Assembly: GCA_030710605.1 (NCBI GenBank)
Contig: CP092877.1
Coordinates: 68,504,488-68,568,487 of the forward strand
DNA from: Cordylochernes scorpioides
Taxonomy: Eukaryota; Arthropoda; Arachnida; Pseudoscorpiones; Chernetidae
Length of the DNA stretch: 64,000 nt
Direction: 5' to 3'
Positions within the stretch are counted from its first letter, which is position 1. Each line of letters starts with the position of its first letter. The position numbers and the translations under genes were made by a program. This document shows positions 42,566 to 52,382 of this stretch, in pieces. Below the pieces are notes generated by a model. It searched no databases. It was given only the letters and a program-made list of their open reading frames with translations, and was not told where the DNA came from.

Positions 42566-42776
42566 TGTTAAAAAATAGGAAGGAGAATGCCGGGAAATTG
42601 TCTTTAAAGATAGAAAGTTTTATTAAGTTATGCTGTAATTTTACATAAAGTTAAAGCAGCTTGCTTTACATACTCCACTACGACAATGATAGAAATAATT
42701 TATATACATGGCGGTCAACTGGTCAAAAACAAATAAAAGAAGAGTAGAATGTTGAGAGAAATTGATTATTCCAACA
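42566..42776 (-). repeat. 5' LTR of the copia element
   Basis: 211 bp, plus-strand ends TGTTAAAAAATAGG and TTATTCCAACA. Carries promoter and start of transcription on the minus strand, though no clear TATA box was assigned. Confidence 0.95.
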
Positions 42777-42915
42777 ATACACAGTGACTTTTATTGAAGA
42801 CACACGAGACAACCAAGTGTGAACAAAATTACCTCTGTCTTCCAAAAAAAAAAAAAAAAACAGACAACCGGAGACAACAAATATTTTCCACTTCCTTAAG
42901 GTTTTTCCATGGGTG
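42777..42915 (+). mobile_element. MITE-A copy 8, right part
   Basis: ATACACAGTGACTTTTATTG onward, ending CTTCCTTAAGG...CCATGGGTG. Joins 38320-38404 across the copia insertion. Confidence 0.85.
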
Positions 42916-43737
42916 AATTCCAAAAATTCCTAAAATGAATCGATACGTTTTATAGTTTAAAACTGCTATAGCGATATATCCGTAAAATCGGGCATCTTAC
43001 ACGTGCACTTCAACTTTTTTTCCCTCTCTAGAAACGTGATGTATGGGAGAATAGGACACGAAAGTGTTATGGAGGAAAATAAAATGTGGAGAGTTATCGG
43101 ATTTTATGCAGGAATGGAAGCGCTACTATAAATATTTTTACTAAAACCGCGGCTAATAAAAAATGAGAAGCTATCCAAAAGTATTAATAAGAATAAAATA
43201 TCGTAACAGTGAAGTGTTTGCAAGAAAATTTCTCGAGTGATGTAAACAACATATAGTAGACTCAGAAGATCGCTCAAGAACAGTGGCAATCAACTTGTGA
43301 TTCATTAGTTTTTCATCGTAGTTCCTACTCGGAAAACACAGGTGGATCTCTCAACAGATGAAGATAATATATATAGAGAGAGTTGTTGGTACAATGCCGT
43401 ATACGACGATGAAACAAAGTTAAGGAAGAACCAGACATGAAAGAGAGAACCAACCATTAAGCAGAGCAGACATACTGTCGAAGGAGTTAAAGGGAGGAGC
43501 ATTACGGTGCCTATTGCCGCTGATTACCGTATTGGTTATCAATGAAACCCCAACTAATTTGGCCGGAACCACAGAATGCACGTCAGGGATCCATTCCAAT
43601 GGCGGTAGAATTATTGCCTTGTCCGACAGCTTCTCTAAGTTGGTGTAAAGTTGGAGACAACTTGTTTAGATTTTTACACTTATTTTAAATATACGTAATT
43701 TAGAATGGGGAAAACATATATATACATATTTAATTAA
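42916..43737. other. spacer, nothing recognised
   Basis: No family-like ORF, repeat or RNA gene. Confidence 0.3.
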
Positions 43738-43992
43738 TTAAATGATGCAACAGGTTTCTAGAGATGAGTTTTTTTTTCTTTTTATTGCAATCTAAAGCTT
43801 TCGGGAATTACCACCCTTCTACAGGAGTACACAAAAATGAATAATGATGAAACGCCTGTTATTGTTCATTTTTGTACTAGGGCGGCAGTATAAGTAGTGG
43901 TAGAAGGGCGGTAATGCCCCAAAGTTTGAGATTGCAATAAAAATGAAAATTAACTCATCTCCAGAAACCTGTTGCATCATTCAATTCATATA
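43738..43992. repeat. inverted repeat pair with Penelope-like motif
   Basis: Arms of about 110 bp. The left is GATGCAACAGGTTTCTAGAG..., and the right ends ...CCAGAAACCTGTTGCATCAT. Both carry CTGTAGAAGGG-like or GGTAGAAGGGCGG words and a GATTGCAATAAAAATGAAAA tail. The arms are diverged by about ten percent, so the structure is old. Confidence 0.65.
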
Positions 43993-44223
43993 CAGGGGAT
44001 TCACTTCTATTTCCATATATGCATATTGACGGAATAATAAGTAAGGGTTATATAGAATTATAATATTTTTAAGATGTCTGTTTACTGAAGAAAATTACTC
44101 TATTATAAAAAGAGAAAGCATCTCGAAATCTAGATGACTCGGGTTAGTGACAAAGCTAGCTTTTTTTATGCAAATTTACTTCGGGAAAATATTGCACCAA
44201 TATTTTGAACATAGAATTAGCTT

Positions 44224-44505
44224 AGTCACATACACAGCTTTATTAAGAGCATAGGTCTTATACAGATTCACCACAGGAAGGAGGCATAGATGGAGCTCCT
44301 ATACTCTAGGCAGTGCAGAACCCAACAACAGCCTTTAGGTCCGACACATGTCCAGTGGCTACACCGTGTATAAGTTAGCGTATCACTGAACAGGCGAGTG
44401 TGGAATCAGCCGCGTTCTAGTCTTCGCTTTCCTCATCCAAGTCGACCACGACATTTGACGATTCTATTAATCTCCTCTGAACGGTTACTGCGGCATTGTA
44501 GAATT
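44224..44505 (-). mobile_element. retroelement 3' end or solo LTR (copy 1)
   Basis: On the minus strand it matches 57105-57400. It begins in a short open frame ending L-D-E-E-S-E-D-stop, then a GCGGCTGATTCCACACTCG stretch, and finally CTGTATAAGACC...CTTAATAAAGC with a polyadenylation signal. The acidic tail before the stop is typical of LTR-element Pol ends, but the family is not resolved. Confidence 0.5.
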
Positions 44506-44509
44506 AGCC

Positions 44510-44690
44510 TAGTTACTTTACCAGTTGAACATTTCTTTGGCAGGTTCTGAAGGTTCCAAGAATCTGACAAAACCAAAGTCTCCAGGTATACATTTGGAAT
44601 TTGTCAAAGCTGAAAGTGTAGCTTTGTCATCGACTGTAGGAGTACAAATTTGTGTCCAGAATTGTTCCGAACACCCGTTATTGAATCATT
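44510..44690 (+). repeat. Penelope-like fragment with decayed hammerhead
   Basis: Aligns with 45695-45860: TTTCTTTGGCAGGTTCTGAAGG matches CTCTTTGGCAGATTGTCAAG, and AAAGTCTCCAGGTATACATT matches the 3' side of the 45765 hammerhead. The CTGA-GA and stem II parts have decayed. Confidence 0.5.
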
Positions 44691-44821
44691 CCCCTTTACA
44701 AATAGAAATATACATCTTCTTAGATGATCTCCCAATGGTGCGGCTATATATTTATATATATTATTCTCATATCGTATTGTGAGATGCAAAAAAAAAAAAA
44801 GATCATTTCGGGATAGAACTA

Positions 44822-45022
44822 CACTCATGGACAAAACTTAAGGAAGTTATACCTTTTAACATGTATATCAGAATTTAGACAATAACCCTGAAAGATATTT
44901 GATACACAGTTGTCTTTATTGAAGACACATCTGATAACCAAGTGTGAGAAAAATTGCTTCTGTCTACTTAAAAAAAAAAGAAAAAAAAGACGACTGGCGA
45001 CATCAAATACTTTCTATGAGTG
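44822..45022 (+). mobile_element. MITE-A copy 9
   Basis: CACTCATGGACAAAACTTAA at the left. The right terminal repeat is shortened to TACTTTCTATGAGTG before TA. Confidence 0.85.
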
Positions 45023-45107
45023 TATTTTAATTTATATAATTGATATATATATTTTAAAACAAAAATAAAGTTTGTCGAAAAAAATATTTATTTAATGAGC
45101 TCTTTAT

Positions 45108-45357
45108 GGACCACATATCAGCTCGACGGTGGCGTTCGAGTGGCGGAAATGGGAACTAAATTTAGCTTAACATTTTTAACGCTCCTATTAAAGCGGGTTT
45201 GACATGAGGGATTGATAATAATACATAGGGAAATTATTAATACAACCTCACTCAACTTATCCTTTAAATTAAATCATAAATAATGCAAATACAATTTTAG
45301 TTCCCACTTTGTCCACGCGAGCGCCACCGTCGAGCTGATATTTGGCCTGTAGTGGAC
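45108..45357. repeat. inverted repeat pair, about 55-bp arms
   Basis: ATCAGCTCGACGGTGGCGTTCG...GGGAACTAAA at 45118-45160 is reversed at 45299-45345 (TAGTTCCCACTTT...CACCGTCGAGCTGAT). Spacer about 140 bp. Probably a fold-back MITE or inverted terminal repeats. Confidence 0.65.
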
Positions 45358-45461
45358 GTTAGAAATATAAACTGTAAACTTGTAAATAAGTAATTGCGTG
45401 ATTTTATAATTAATAAAAAAACTTTGTTGATAAGACACAATTTTTATTATAGAATATAAAC

Positions 45462-45573
45462 ACAAGGTAATAAAACCAAATATAAATAAATAAATAGTGT
45501 CTGAAGATGGTAACAACACTGTTACCGAAACACGTCACACACTATTTATTTGGGTTTGGTTTTATTACCTTGT
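45462..45573 (+). ncRNA. hammerhead-like fold-back, variant core
   Basis: Core: CTGAAGA (45501-45507), one extra T, stem II GGTAACA/TGTTACC (45509-45515 with 45520-45526), GAAA (45527-45530), and a potential AC/GT helix III closing at GTC (45534-45536). The outer helix I is very long: ACAAGGTAATAAAACCAAA and AAATAAATAGTGT (45462-45500) pair with 45537-45573. The extra base between CTGANGA and stem II departs from the consensus, so cleavage is uncertain. Confidence 0.45.
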
Positions 45574-45764
45574 ATTTAAAATACTTTGTTAGTTTTGTAA
45601 TAATGTTTAAAGAATTGTTTCCTGTATATACATATTGTTTCCTTCCGGCAAAATTTCCATCTATATTTTAGCCATAGATATGGCCCAGCCACTTTGCCAG
45701 CTAAACACCTCTTTGGCAGATTGTCAAGATTCCATTAGATCCCGTGTGGATCTCATGGAATAAA

Positions 45765-45819
45765 GTCCGCCCTAGACTGACGAGGGCCATTAGCCCGAAA
45801 ACATGGTCTCTAGGTGGAC
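45765..45819 (+). ncRNA. type I hammerhead ribozyme motif, Penelope-like
   Basis: Helix I: GTCC (45765-45768) with GGAC (45816-45819) and CCTAGA (45771-45776) with TCTAGG (45809-45814), separated by a small internal loop. Core CTGACGA at 45777-45783, stem II GGGC/GCCC (45784-45787 with 45793-45796) and GAAA at 45797-45800. One additional A precedes a 2-bp helix III (AC/GT) that ends at GTC (45806-45808). Predicted cleavage is after 45808. Hammerheads of this open-helix-I type with a minimal helix III are known in Penelope-like elements. The extra A makes activity less certain than at 52383. Confidence 0.6.
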
Positions 45820-46426
45820 GCTTTTCAGTTTGCCAAAGCTGCTGTTGTGGCTTTGTCACCGACCCGAGGCTGCTAGTTGCGGCGACGGTCAATATATGAC
45901 GTCTGGTTTTAGACGTCTATTTTGACGGGAGAGGCGACCCTTGTCTCTTCAGATATTGTTACTGATTACAACAGGAGCCGGTTATCATTGCTAAGAAGAG
46001 ACAAAAGCTGACGGGGTCAAGTTTCGTTATTTAAAAGATAGAAGCGAGTTTTCGGACAATAACCTCCTTCAACAGGCTGCAATACCATAAACTAGAAAAT
46101 AAAGAAATAATATATATTTAGTAATTTACATAAGTAGAAATATTTTACAAAATTATTGATTATTATTTTAATTTTTTGGTGAAATAAAATGTTGCATACA
46201 GATTTGTTATGGACTTTGAAAAGAAAAATAAATAAATAGGATTCTATAAAAGCAGGAATTATGAGATTTTTTCAAACACAGAAGAAAATAAGAGGGAAGT
46301 TCAGAGATTGGGAGATGTCAATGAATGGAGACAGATTGGGAGCTGTTCTGATGGAGATGTGAAGGGAGGTCAGTTAACCGTTGAGTTGTTGAGGTGAAGA
46401 CTTTTAGGAAGAGATACTGTTGTTTC
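45820..46426. other. Penelope-like flank and spacer
   Basis: 45840-45900 (GCTTTGTCACCGACCCG..., GGTCAATATATGACG) recurs in reverse at 61252-61312. A CCTTCAACAGG motif is at 46064-46074. The rest has no assignment. Confidence 0.35.
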
Positions 46427-46690
46427 TTAAATCAGTATAATGTGGCTTGGTGTAGGTTGAATGTGTGGCTTGTACTGAGGATATGTTGGTGTATTTGGGA
46501 TCGGGTGTCTGTTGTTGATACATCTTTGATGATCTGTTAGACGAAGGGAGAGGCCAGTTTCGCCAACATATGAGACGTTACAGTAATTGTATTTTACTGA
46601 GTAGATGGAGCCTGTTTGAAGGAGTGGATCAGGAGGGCAATTTTTACGGATGGGGTTTCTAAGTTTGTGGACAAAATGTTTGGGGGGTTA
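46427..46690 (-). pseudogene. Penelope-like GIY-YIG endonuclease fragment
   Basis: A minus-strand frame between stops, about 87 codons. It contains GSIYSVKYNYC, then SYVGETGLSLRL, then DHQRC. This is the GIY...YVG-x-T...R...H pattern of the GIY-YIG nuclease that forms the C-terminus of Penelope-like proteins and nicks target DNA. The reverse transcriptase part is missing upstream (a TAA precedes the fragment), and downstream residues lose similarity, so it is dead. It lies 0.6 kb from the 45765 hammerhead but on the opposite strand, so they may be different copies or an inverted pair. Confidence 0.55.
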
Positions 46691-46989
46691 TTAAATATAC
46701 TGATATGCCATACTATTTAAAGAGTTTTAGCTATTGCTAAGAGTATGGAATTGAGCTGATAGACCTGTATATATGGGGGCGGCGGGGAATATCCGGGTTG
46801 TAGGTGTGTCTATGGACGAAGTACTTAGGATAAACCATGGCCACTAAATGGTTGTATATACACTTTAAGAAAACGAACTGCTTGTTCTTAACTGCTTATA
46901 TATAAGTTTTTGCAAAGCTGTTCCTTTCTTTTCCCCATTATTTGATACACTGTAAATAACATTGCTGATTACTGGTACTGTTATTCCTG

Positions 46990-47060
46990 TATGAATTTCT
47001 GATCGGAAATTCTGTATAAGACCAAAAGGTCTTAATAAAGCTTTTTGTTGTCATTTCTTT
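46990..47060 (+). repeat. LTR-like 3' terminus scrap
   Basis: CTGTATAAGACC...GGTCTTAATAAAGC matches the ends of 44224-44505 and 57105-57400. Confidence 0.4.
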
Positions 47061-47440
47061 GCTTTATAAACATATATTGGTTGTGTTAATATTGGAGATA
47101 AACTTTCATAGAAAATGTTGGAACAAGTCAACAAAAAACAAACGTGAAAAGTAAACAATCCTTTTTTTTCTTTTCTAAAAAAAAAGGAAGATTTCAATTG
47201 AATAATATCCACACAAGACACGTGTTTTTATTTCTCCCGGATAAAAAACAAGGGAAGTCGAGCGTGCAACTTTCTAATTACACTTCTTCACCGTATCCAG
47301 AGGATTCTTGGCGAAGCACAAAAATAAAGAGAGAAAAAGCCAAAAAAAAAAAAAAAAAAGATTCGAATTTTTTTTTTCCAAACTGAGCCACACAAGAGAC
47401 ATTTTATTTTCTTTTACTTTCACAGAGAGACAGAGAGAGA
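47061..47440. other. spacer with homopolymer runs
   Basis: A and T runs up to about 18. No gene. Confidence 0.3.
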
Positions 47441-47855
47441 GGAAAGTTGTGAGCTCCAGTCATTAATAGGAGCATTTCCCAAATGGGTCCACAGAGCCCA
47501 TCACCACATTTCAAGATGGCGATTGTTTTTAATTCCAAACATAACTCTTTTCCAGCTCGGTCGTTGTTCATGTCATAATTAGGCTTTTTTTTGCTCTCTT
47601 CTCCAACGTCTTTTTTTAAATCCTTGTCATATAAACATTTCCAAGATGACCCTGCGGTAAAACAACAACAACCCGCCTGGAGGCAGCTGAATTCAAAATC
47701 CGCGGTTTGTGCTAAACCAATTTTAGAGAGGAAGCTGCTGACGTCATCGATAGCTATTCATTAGACGACGGTCTCTCCTACTGCTCGGCAATCAAATTTG
47801 GGGGATTTGCCAGCCTCCCAATTATGGAAATCTCCCCCCTCCCTATAAAAAAATA
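47441..47855. other. unique GC-richer block, possible conserved noncoding DNA
   Basis: Not related to any repeat here. It contains TGACGTCA (47739-47746) and AAGATGGCG near 47513. No ORF of note. Confidence 0.25.
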
Positions 47856-48084
47856 GCCAAATATAATACCGTTGACAGTTACATAGATTTTATTTCTACT
47901 ATTCCATGGTCTTTTATTTTTAAATAAATACATTTTTTATTAACATTTTTATATAGAGATGGTAATGTAACTCTGCCTTTTTTTTTCCTACTACACACTA
48001 TATACTTTGAGCTTAGCTGAGAAACGATATACACTCTATATGTATTTTGATTTGTATATTTCGATAGTTATGATTGTGTTGTAT

Positions 48085-48174
48085 TTATTTGTAATTCTAC
48101 TGTCTTAATAACTTATGTCCATAGTTTGCTTAAATACCATACCAAAAATTCAACCCTTCAATGTTGCATATTTA
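48085..48174 (+). mobile_element. MITE-B fragment
   Basis: TGTAATTCTACTGTCTTAAT and AACTTATGTCCATAGTTTGC match the MITE-B unit. Truncated by MITE-A copy 10. Confidence 0.6.
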
Positions 48175-48379
48175 CACTCATGAGCAAAACTTAAGAAAGT
48201 TGTACCTTTTAGCATGTATATCGGTATTCAGACAATAACTCTGAAATATATTTGATACACAATGACCTTTATTGGAGACACAATAGATAACCAAGTTTGA
48301 ACAAAATTGCCTCTGTCTCCTTCAAAAAAAAAAAGAGCGACATCAAAGACTTAACTTCCTCAAATTTTGTCCATGAATG
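48175..48379 (+). mobile_element. MITE-A copy 10, inserted in MITE-B
   Basis: Left end CACTCATGAGCAAAACTTAA, right end CAAATTTTGTCCATGAATG, TA flanks. Confidence 0.85.
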
Positions 48380-48639
48380 TATGTTTAAATTTTATATTAT
48401 AATTATTATATTTTTTGTGCGCCTGTTTTCAAAATAAATTCTCATGACAACGACAGTAAAAATGGATGAGATACAAAAGGTCTCAGGATGACAAAAGCAA
48501 CCACTTCCTATTCATTCTCCATAGAATCAGAGACTAGTTTTTTAATCATCTGTAAGTAAATCAACACCTTTATTAGCGTTCACACCTTTGTCTTAAATAT
48601 TCGTTCCTTGATTTATAAGAATGTCTTTAGAACCAGTTT

Positions 48640-48740
48640 CCTTTTGGTCGTAGAGGTACAGTCTGCACCACGTTGACGAAGGTCAACAGCCCGAAACGCG
48701 TGCTTGGTTGGCTTTTCTAGATATATCAAGGGATGATGTT
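48640..48740 (+). ncRNA. decayed Penelope-like hammerhead copy
   Basis: Aligns with 52365-52465 (TGGTCGTAGAGGTACAG, GCACCACG, AACAGCCCGAAACGCGT). The core is TTGACGA (48673-48679) instead of CTGANGA, stem II has mismatches, and GTC at the cleavage site has become GTG. It should be inactive. Confidence 0.55.
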
Positions 48741-50452
48741 TTTCTGGTTAACATTCTGTGGAATGATATTCAATAAACGAGTAGTTGATATATTGTGGCT
48801 AAGAAATAATGTGATAATTTATATTATTATTTGTATTGAGGTGTAATTTATTTTAATTATTCAATGAAAATACAGCAGAATATAACTATTTATTTTTGAA
48901 ATCATCATAACTTGTTTTCCATAACTTGTTTTCTCAATGTTCTCTAGCTGTAAATTCAGGAAGACACAAATAACAACCACCTTCTCTTAAAATGCCCCAC
49001 CTACCACCTTCATAGGTTCCAAAGAGCCACCCTCCTAGGAATATTTACCTCTAAAGACCTACAGAACCAAGTACAGTATATCTGATAAACTGGATGTCCA
49101 TCATTAGACGTCTCAACCTAGATAGTTGATGACTGTGGTACGTGGTGGCTCCAGGAATCTGGGTTACCTCAAGACATAGATATTTGTAAATCTTTAGTGG
49201 AATTCTAGTCGCTTAGTTGTACTGACGTAACACATAAATAATCCATCATCTAATTTATCTGTCTAGACATTCATTACTACGCTACAGTATATTCTGATAA
49301 ATGGTGTCATCAATGTTCAGTTACAAGATCCAATAAATATTCTGTTATATATATATATTATTTCAAAATGGTTGTACCGTAAAATGTACCGTGTGTATAT
49401 CTAAACAACCCGAAAGTTTAAATCGCCATGTTTCTATATTAAACCTGAAATGTATTTATTAAAATACGACACAGGAAAAGGAAATAAATTCAAACAACAG
49501 CAGCTGTAATACGACTACGTATAACTTGTACGATATAACAACGGCTGCTGGGGAACATTGAAAGCTTCCTCGTAGAAAGAAAACATTGCTGTCACCGTGA
49601 AATACGGCCTTTTTTGGAAGGCAATTTTAAGATCCAGATGTAAAGAAGTTTGCCCCGCACCGTTTGTTTCTGTTATTTGGACTGAGCTAATCGTTTTGTT
49701 CAGGGAACGCCATAAAACAAATGGAGGCCTTCTGAAGTTCGCTCCAACGGGGAAATGATTAGCGCGTGCTAAATAGGCTGAAAATATGTCGTTACCCCCT
49801 TTTCCCGAAATTAATAAGAAAAACAAACTTCTTTTTAGGATGCTAAATGTCGTTTAGGTCAAGCTTAGTAAGGTTGAAAACATAAGTTAATATACACTGC
49901 CTTGTGTAATTTTCTAGAAACTAATAGAGACTTGACACGAAATTGCTGACATTTTGAGAAGAAAGGCAATATAGAATTAGTGTTTAATGTATTATGTCCG
50001 CATCAACTAATAATTTATTCAATTCTGTGAGAATTAAATAAATTATTAGAATTGATGTCGCTGTATTTTTTTCAAACCAACTTCCAACCAACAAATGGAT
50101 CTTTCAAAGTATTATGCCCAATTATAAATCGATAATATTTGCATATTAAAACTTTATACACATATCGTGCATTAATTTACATAGGGAATGCATTTAACAT
50201 TATGTGAACGAAACTTTGTTAAAATATGAAAAAGGATAGTTGTATTTATTGGCAATATCAATAAGTTCCCTGTAAATTGTAGACTGGTTCATTAAAAGTA
50301 AATTTAGCGCCCGCATATTGTTGGCATTTACTGAACTAACTGTACAAATGTCCAACTAACGATTCAACATCAGTAAAGGTGAAACAACCTTACTAATGAT
50401 GATAAAGAATGAGTATCAACACCAGTTTAGGCAAATTCAGACAAAAATCCAA
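48741..50452. other. spacer; hairpin at 50001-50056
   Basis: No gene supported. The minus-strand 103-codon ORF at 49515-49826 lies in a GC-richer, repeat-free patch but has no recognisable domain. 50001-50056 is a near-perfect hairpin (CATCAACTAATAATTTATTC and its inverse). Confidence 0.3.
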
Positions 50453-50495
50453 CCTATATACCGTGGTTTCGGGCTTTGGCCTTCCTCAGTACAGG
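50453..50495 (-). ncRNA. type I hammerhead ribozyme motif, minus strand
   Basis: On the minus strand: helix I CCTGTA (50495-50490) with TATAGG (50458-50453, one G-U), core CTGAGGA (50489-50483), stem II GGC/GCC (50481-50479 with 50474-50472) with an A-C mismatch at its base, GAAA (50470-50467), and helix III ACC/GGT with a 2-base loop. The cleavage triplet is GTA, predicted cut after 50459. All invariant core bases are present. The base-pair mismatch next to the core (10.1/11.1) would probably weaken activity. Confidence 0.55.
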
Positions 50496-50744
50496 GGTAG
50501 TTATTCTCTATCATCACTAGCTAAGTAATTTACTAGGGTGATACACAGTGCATCGTTCTGATGTACAATTAAAGGGAGAGGTGCCTCTTTTGGTGTATAT
50601 ATATTGAACGAATTAACCAGGAAATATCTAGGTTTTATCCGAGTTGAATTTTCCCCGAGGGCATATAGAATAAACAGTTATTTTTTTAATATCATAAAAT
50701 AAATGAAGTTTCCAGGGTTAAGTTTCTTGACAACCTTTTATTTT

Positions 50745-50790
50745 CAAGCTTTCGGACTTGTCAGTCCTTCAACAGGATTATCACTTAACA
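50745..50790 (-). repeat. CTGTTGAAGG...GTCCGAAAGC motif (Penelope-like end)
   Basis: Minus strand: CTGTTGAAGGACT, GACA, AGTCCGAAAGCTTG. GGACT pairs with AGTCC. Same architecture as the hammerhead core, but CTGTTGA replaces CTGANGA. Confidence 0.5.
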
Positions 50791-51368
50791 ATTTAATAAT
50801 AAATACATTTTTATATACATTTTATCTTATACATAGTTTAAATACCTACTATATAATGAGAGAAAAATATTCTACACTATTTCTGTTTGAAAATCAAAAT
50901 ATTTTGAAAATATACGTGCCTGGTGGATGGATGATACGTGCTGGTTGAATGAAAAATCTCGAGAATTCAAATTTATTTTATAAATTCGTGTACTATTGTG
51001 TTATATATACAAGAGTGCCTACTTCAATGGGATTGTATTTTTTTAATAGCACTGAAAGGACATTTTTGGCTCGCAACACACTTAATTAATAAAATTGTGG
51101 GATCAACACATTGAAAATACATTATAGTGTTCGTTTAATAAAGCTGACTTTGAATTCTATGAGATATTCCACGAATACAACATCCAATAGAGCCAAAACA
51201 ACACAAAGCAAACTCAGACACAACCTATTTCCATTTGAACGAAACAATACAAATTTGAGAAAAGGAATAATTCTCTCTGTGCGAAAGAATTTTTCCCATA
51301 AGATGGAAATGGGGAAGACATTACAACCAGAGGTTGTATGCTACTATACATTTTATTTAAAATATATA

Positions 51369-51565
51369 CACTCACATGGACTTAAGGAAATTGTACCTTT
51401 TCGCATGTATATCGGGACAATAACTCTTAAAGATATTACAGTGACCTTTATTGAAGACACACGAGATAACCAAGTGTGAACAAAATTTACTCTGTCCCCT
51501 TCAAACAAACAGTCGACCGGCGACATCACAGACTTTCCATTTCCTAAAGTTTTGTCTATGAGTGT
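51369..51565 (+). mobile_element. MITE-A copy 11
   Basis: CACTCACATGGACTTAAGG at the left (deleted bases) and TTTTGTCTATGAGTG at the right, TA flanks. Confidence 0.8.
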
Positions 51566-52364
51566 ATATTAATAAATAATAACGAGTAATTTATTATATA
51601 AAAAATATAATTTCAGGTTCCTTTTGTTGAACGGCACTTAGTCAATTTGAACTGAAACCTCTGTAATACGATAATGGAATAGACTCGTGATTGATGAACA
51701 ACAACAAGAGGAATTACATAAAAGTGAATCAAGGCAGCACAAAAACTAATTCCTTTAATCCAACATCAATTTACAAAAAGGGATTGATTTAAAAAGAAAA
51801 AAAAAAAAGAAATAATCAGAATTCCCAATTGTACCAGGACGTCCTTCTAAACAAACATCCTATAAGAAATAGTAATAATAAAAACTAACAACATCCGAAG
51901 TAATTACTGATAGTTAAGGCGAGAGAGAGATAGTTAAAACTAGTAGTGAAACGGTCGATTTCATACTATTAATAGCAATGTGTGTAATTTCTGCCCTTGT
52001 GACCTTTCAAATTAACGACCTCATCTTTTTCCACGACTGCTTTAACTATTAAGATTGGATTTCTCCAACTTTTAACTACATTTGTCTCTTTTTTTATAGT
52101 TAGGAATTACGGGTAGGAATTACTAATAGCAAACCTATTTATTGATATAATCATCTCTTTACTATTTTATTTGGGAGGTTAAAAATGAGAGATTTTAACT
52201 CTTCCGGATTGTCTGTTGGTTTGTTTGTGTTGTTTACTAGTTGTCTGTCTGTCTAGAGAAATATTTAATTCTTCTAATGATGATATAGAGGAAGGGTAAT
52301 ATGGAAGATTCAGTACATCTATACCAATTCTTTGGTTCTTTAACATGTATTGATCCGTTTTTTT
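51566..52364. other. AT-rich spacer, nothing recognised
   Basis: No gene or repeat seen. Confidence 0.3.
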
Positions 52365-52382
52365 TTTTGGTCGTAGAGGTAC

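Larger units (their letters stand above)
38405..42776 (-). mobile_element. intact Ty1/copia retrotransposon
   Basis: 4372 bp with LTRs at 38405-38611 and 42566-42776, a single uninterrupted 1297-codon Gag-Pol ORF, a primer-binding site and a polypurine tract in the right places. The 5-bp target duplication ATACA (38400-38404 and 42772-42776 flank: 42777-42781) is exact. The LTRs are identical except for a 4-base indel (GAGA), so the insertion is recent and the element may still be able to move. It landed in a MITE-A copy. Confidence 0.97.
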
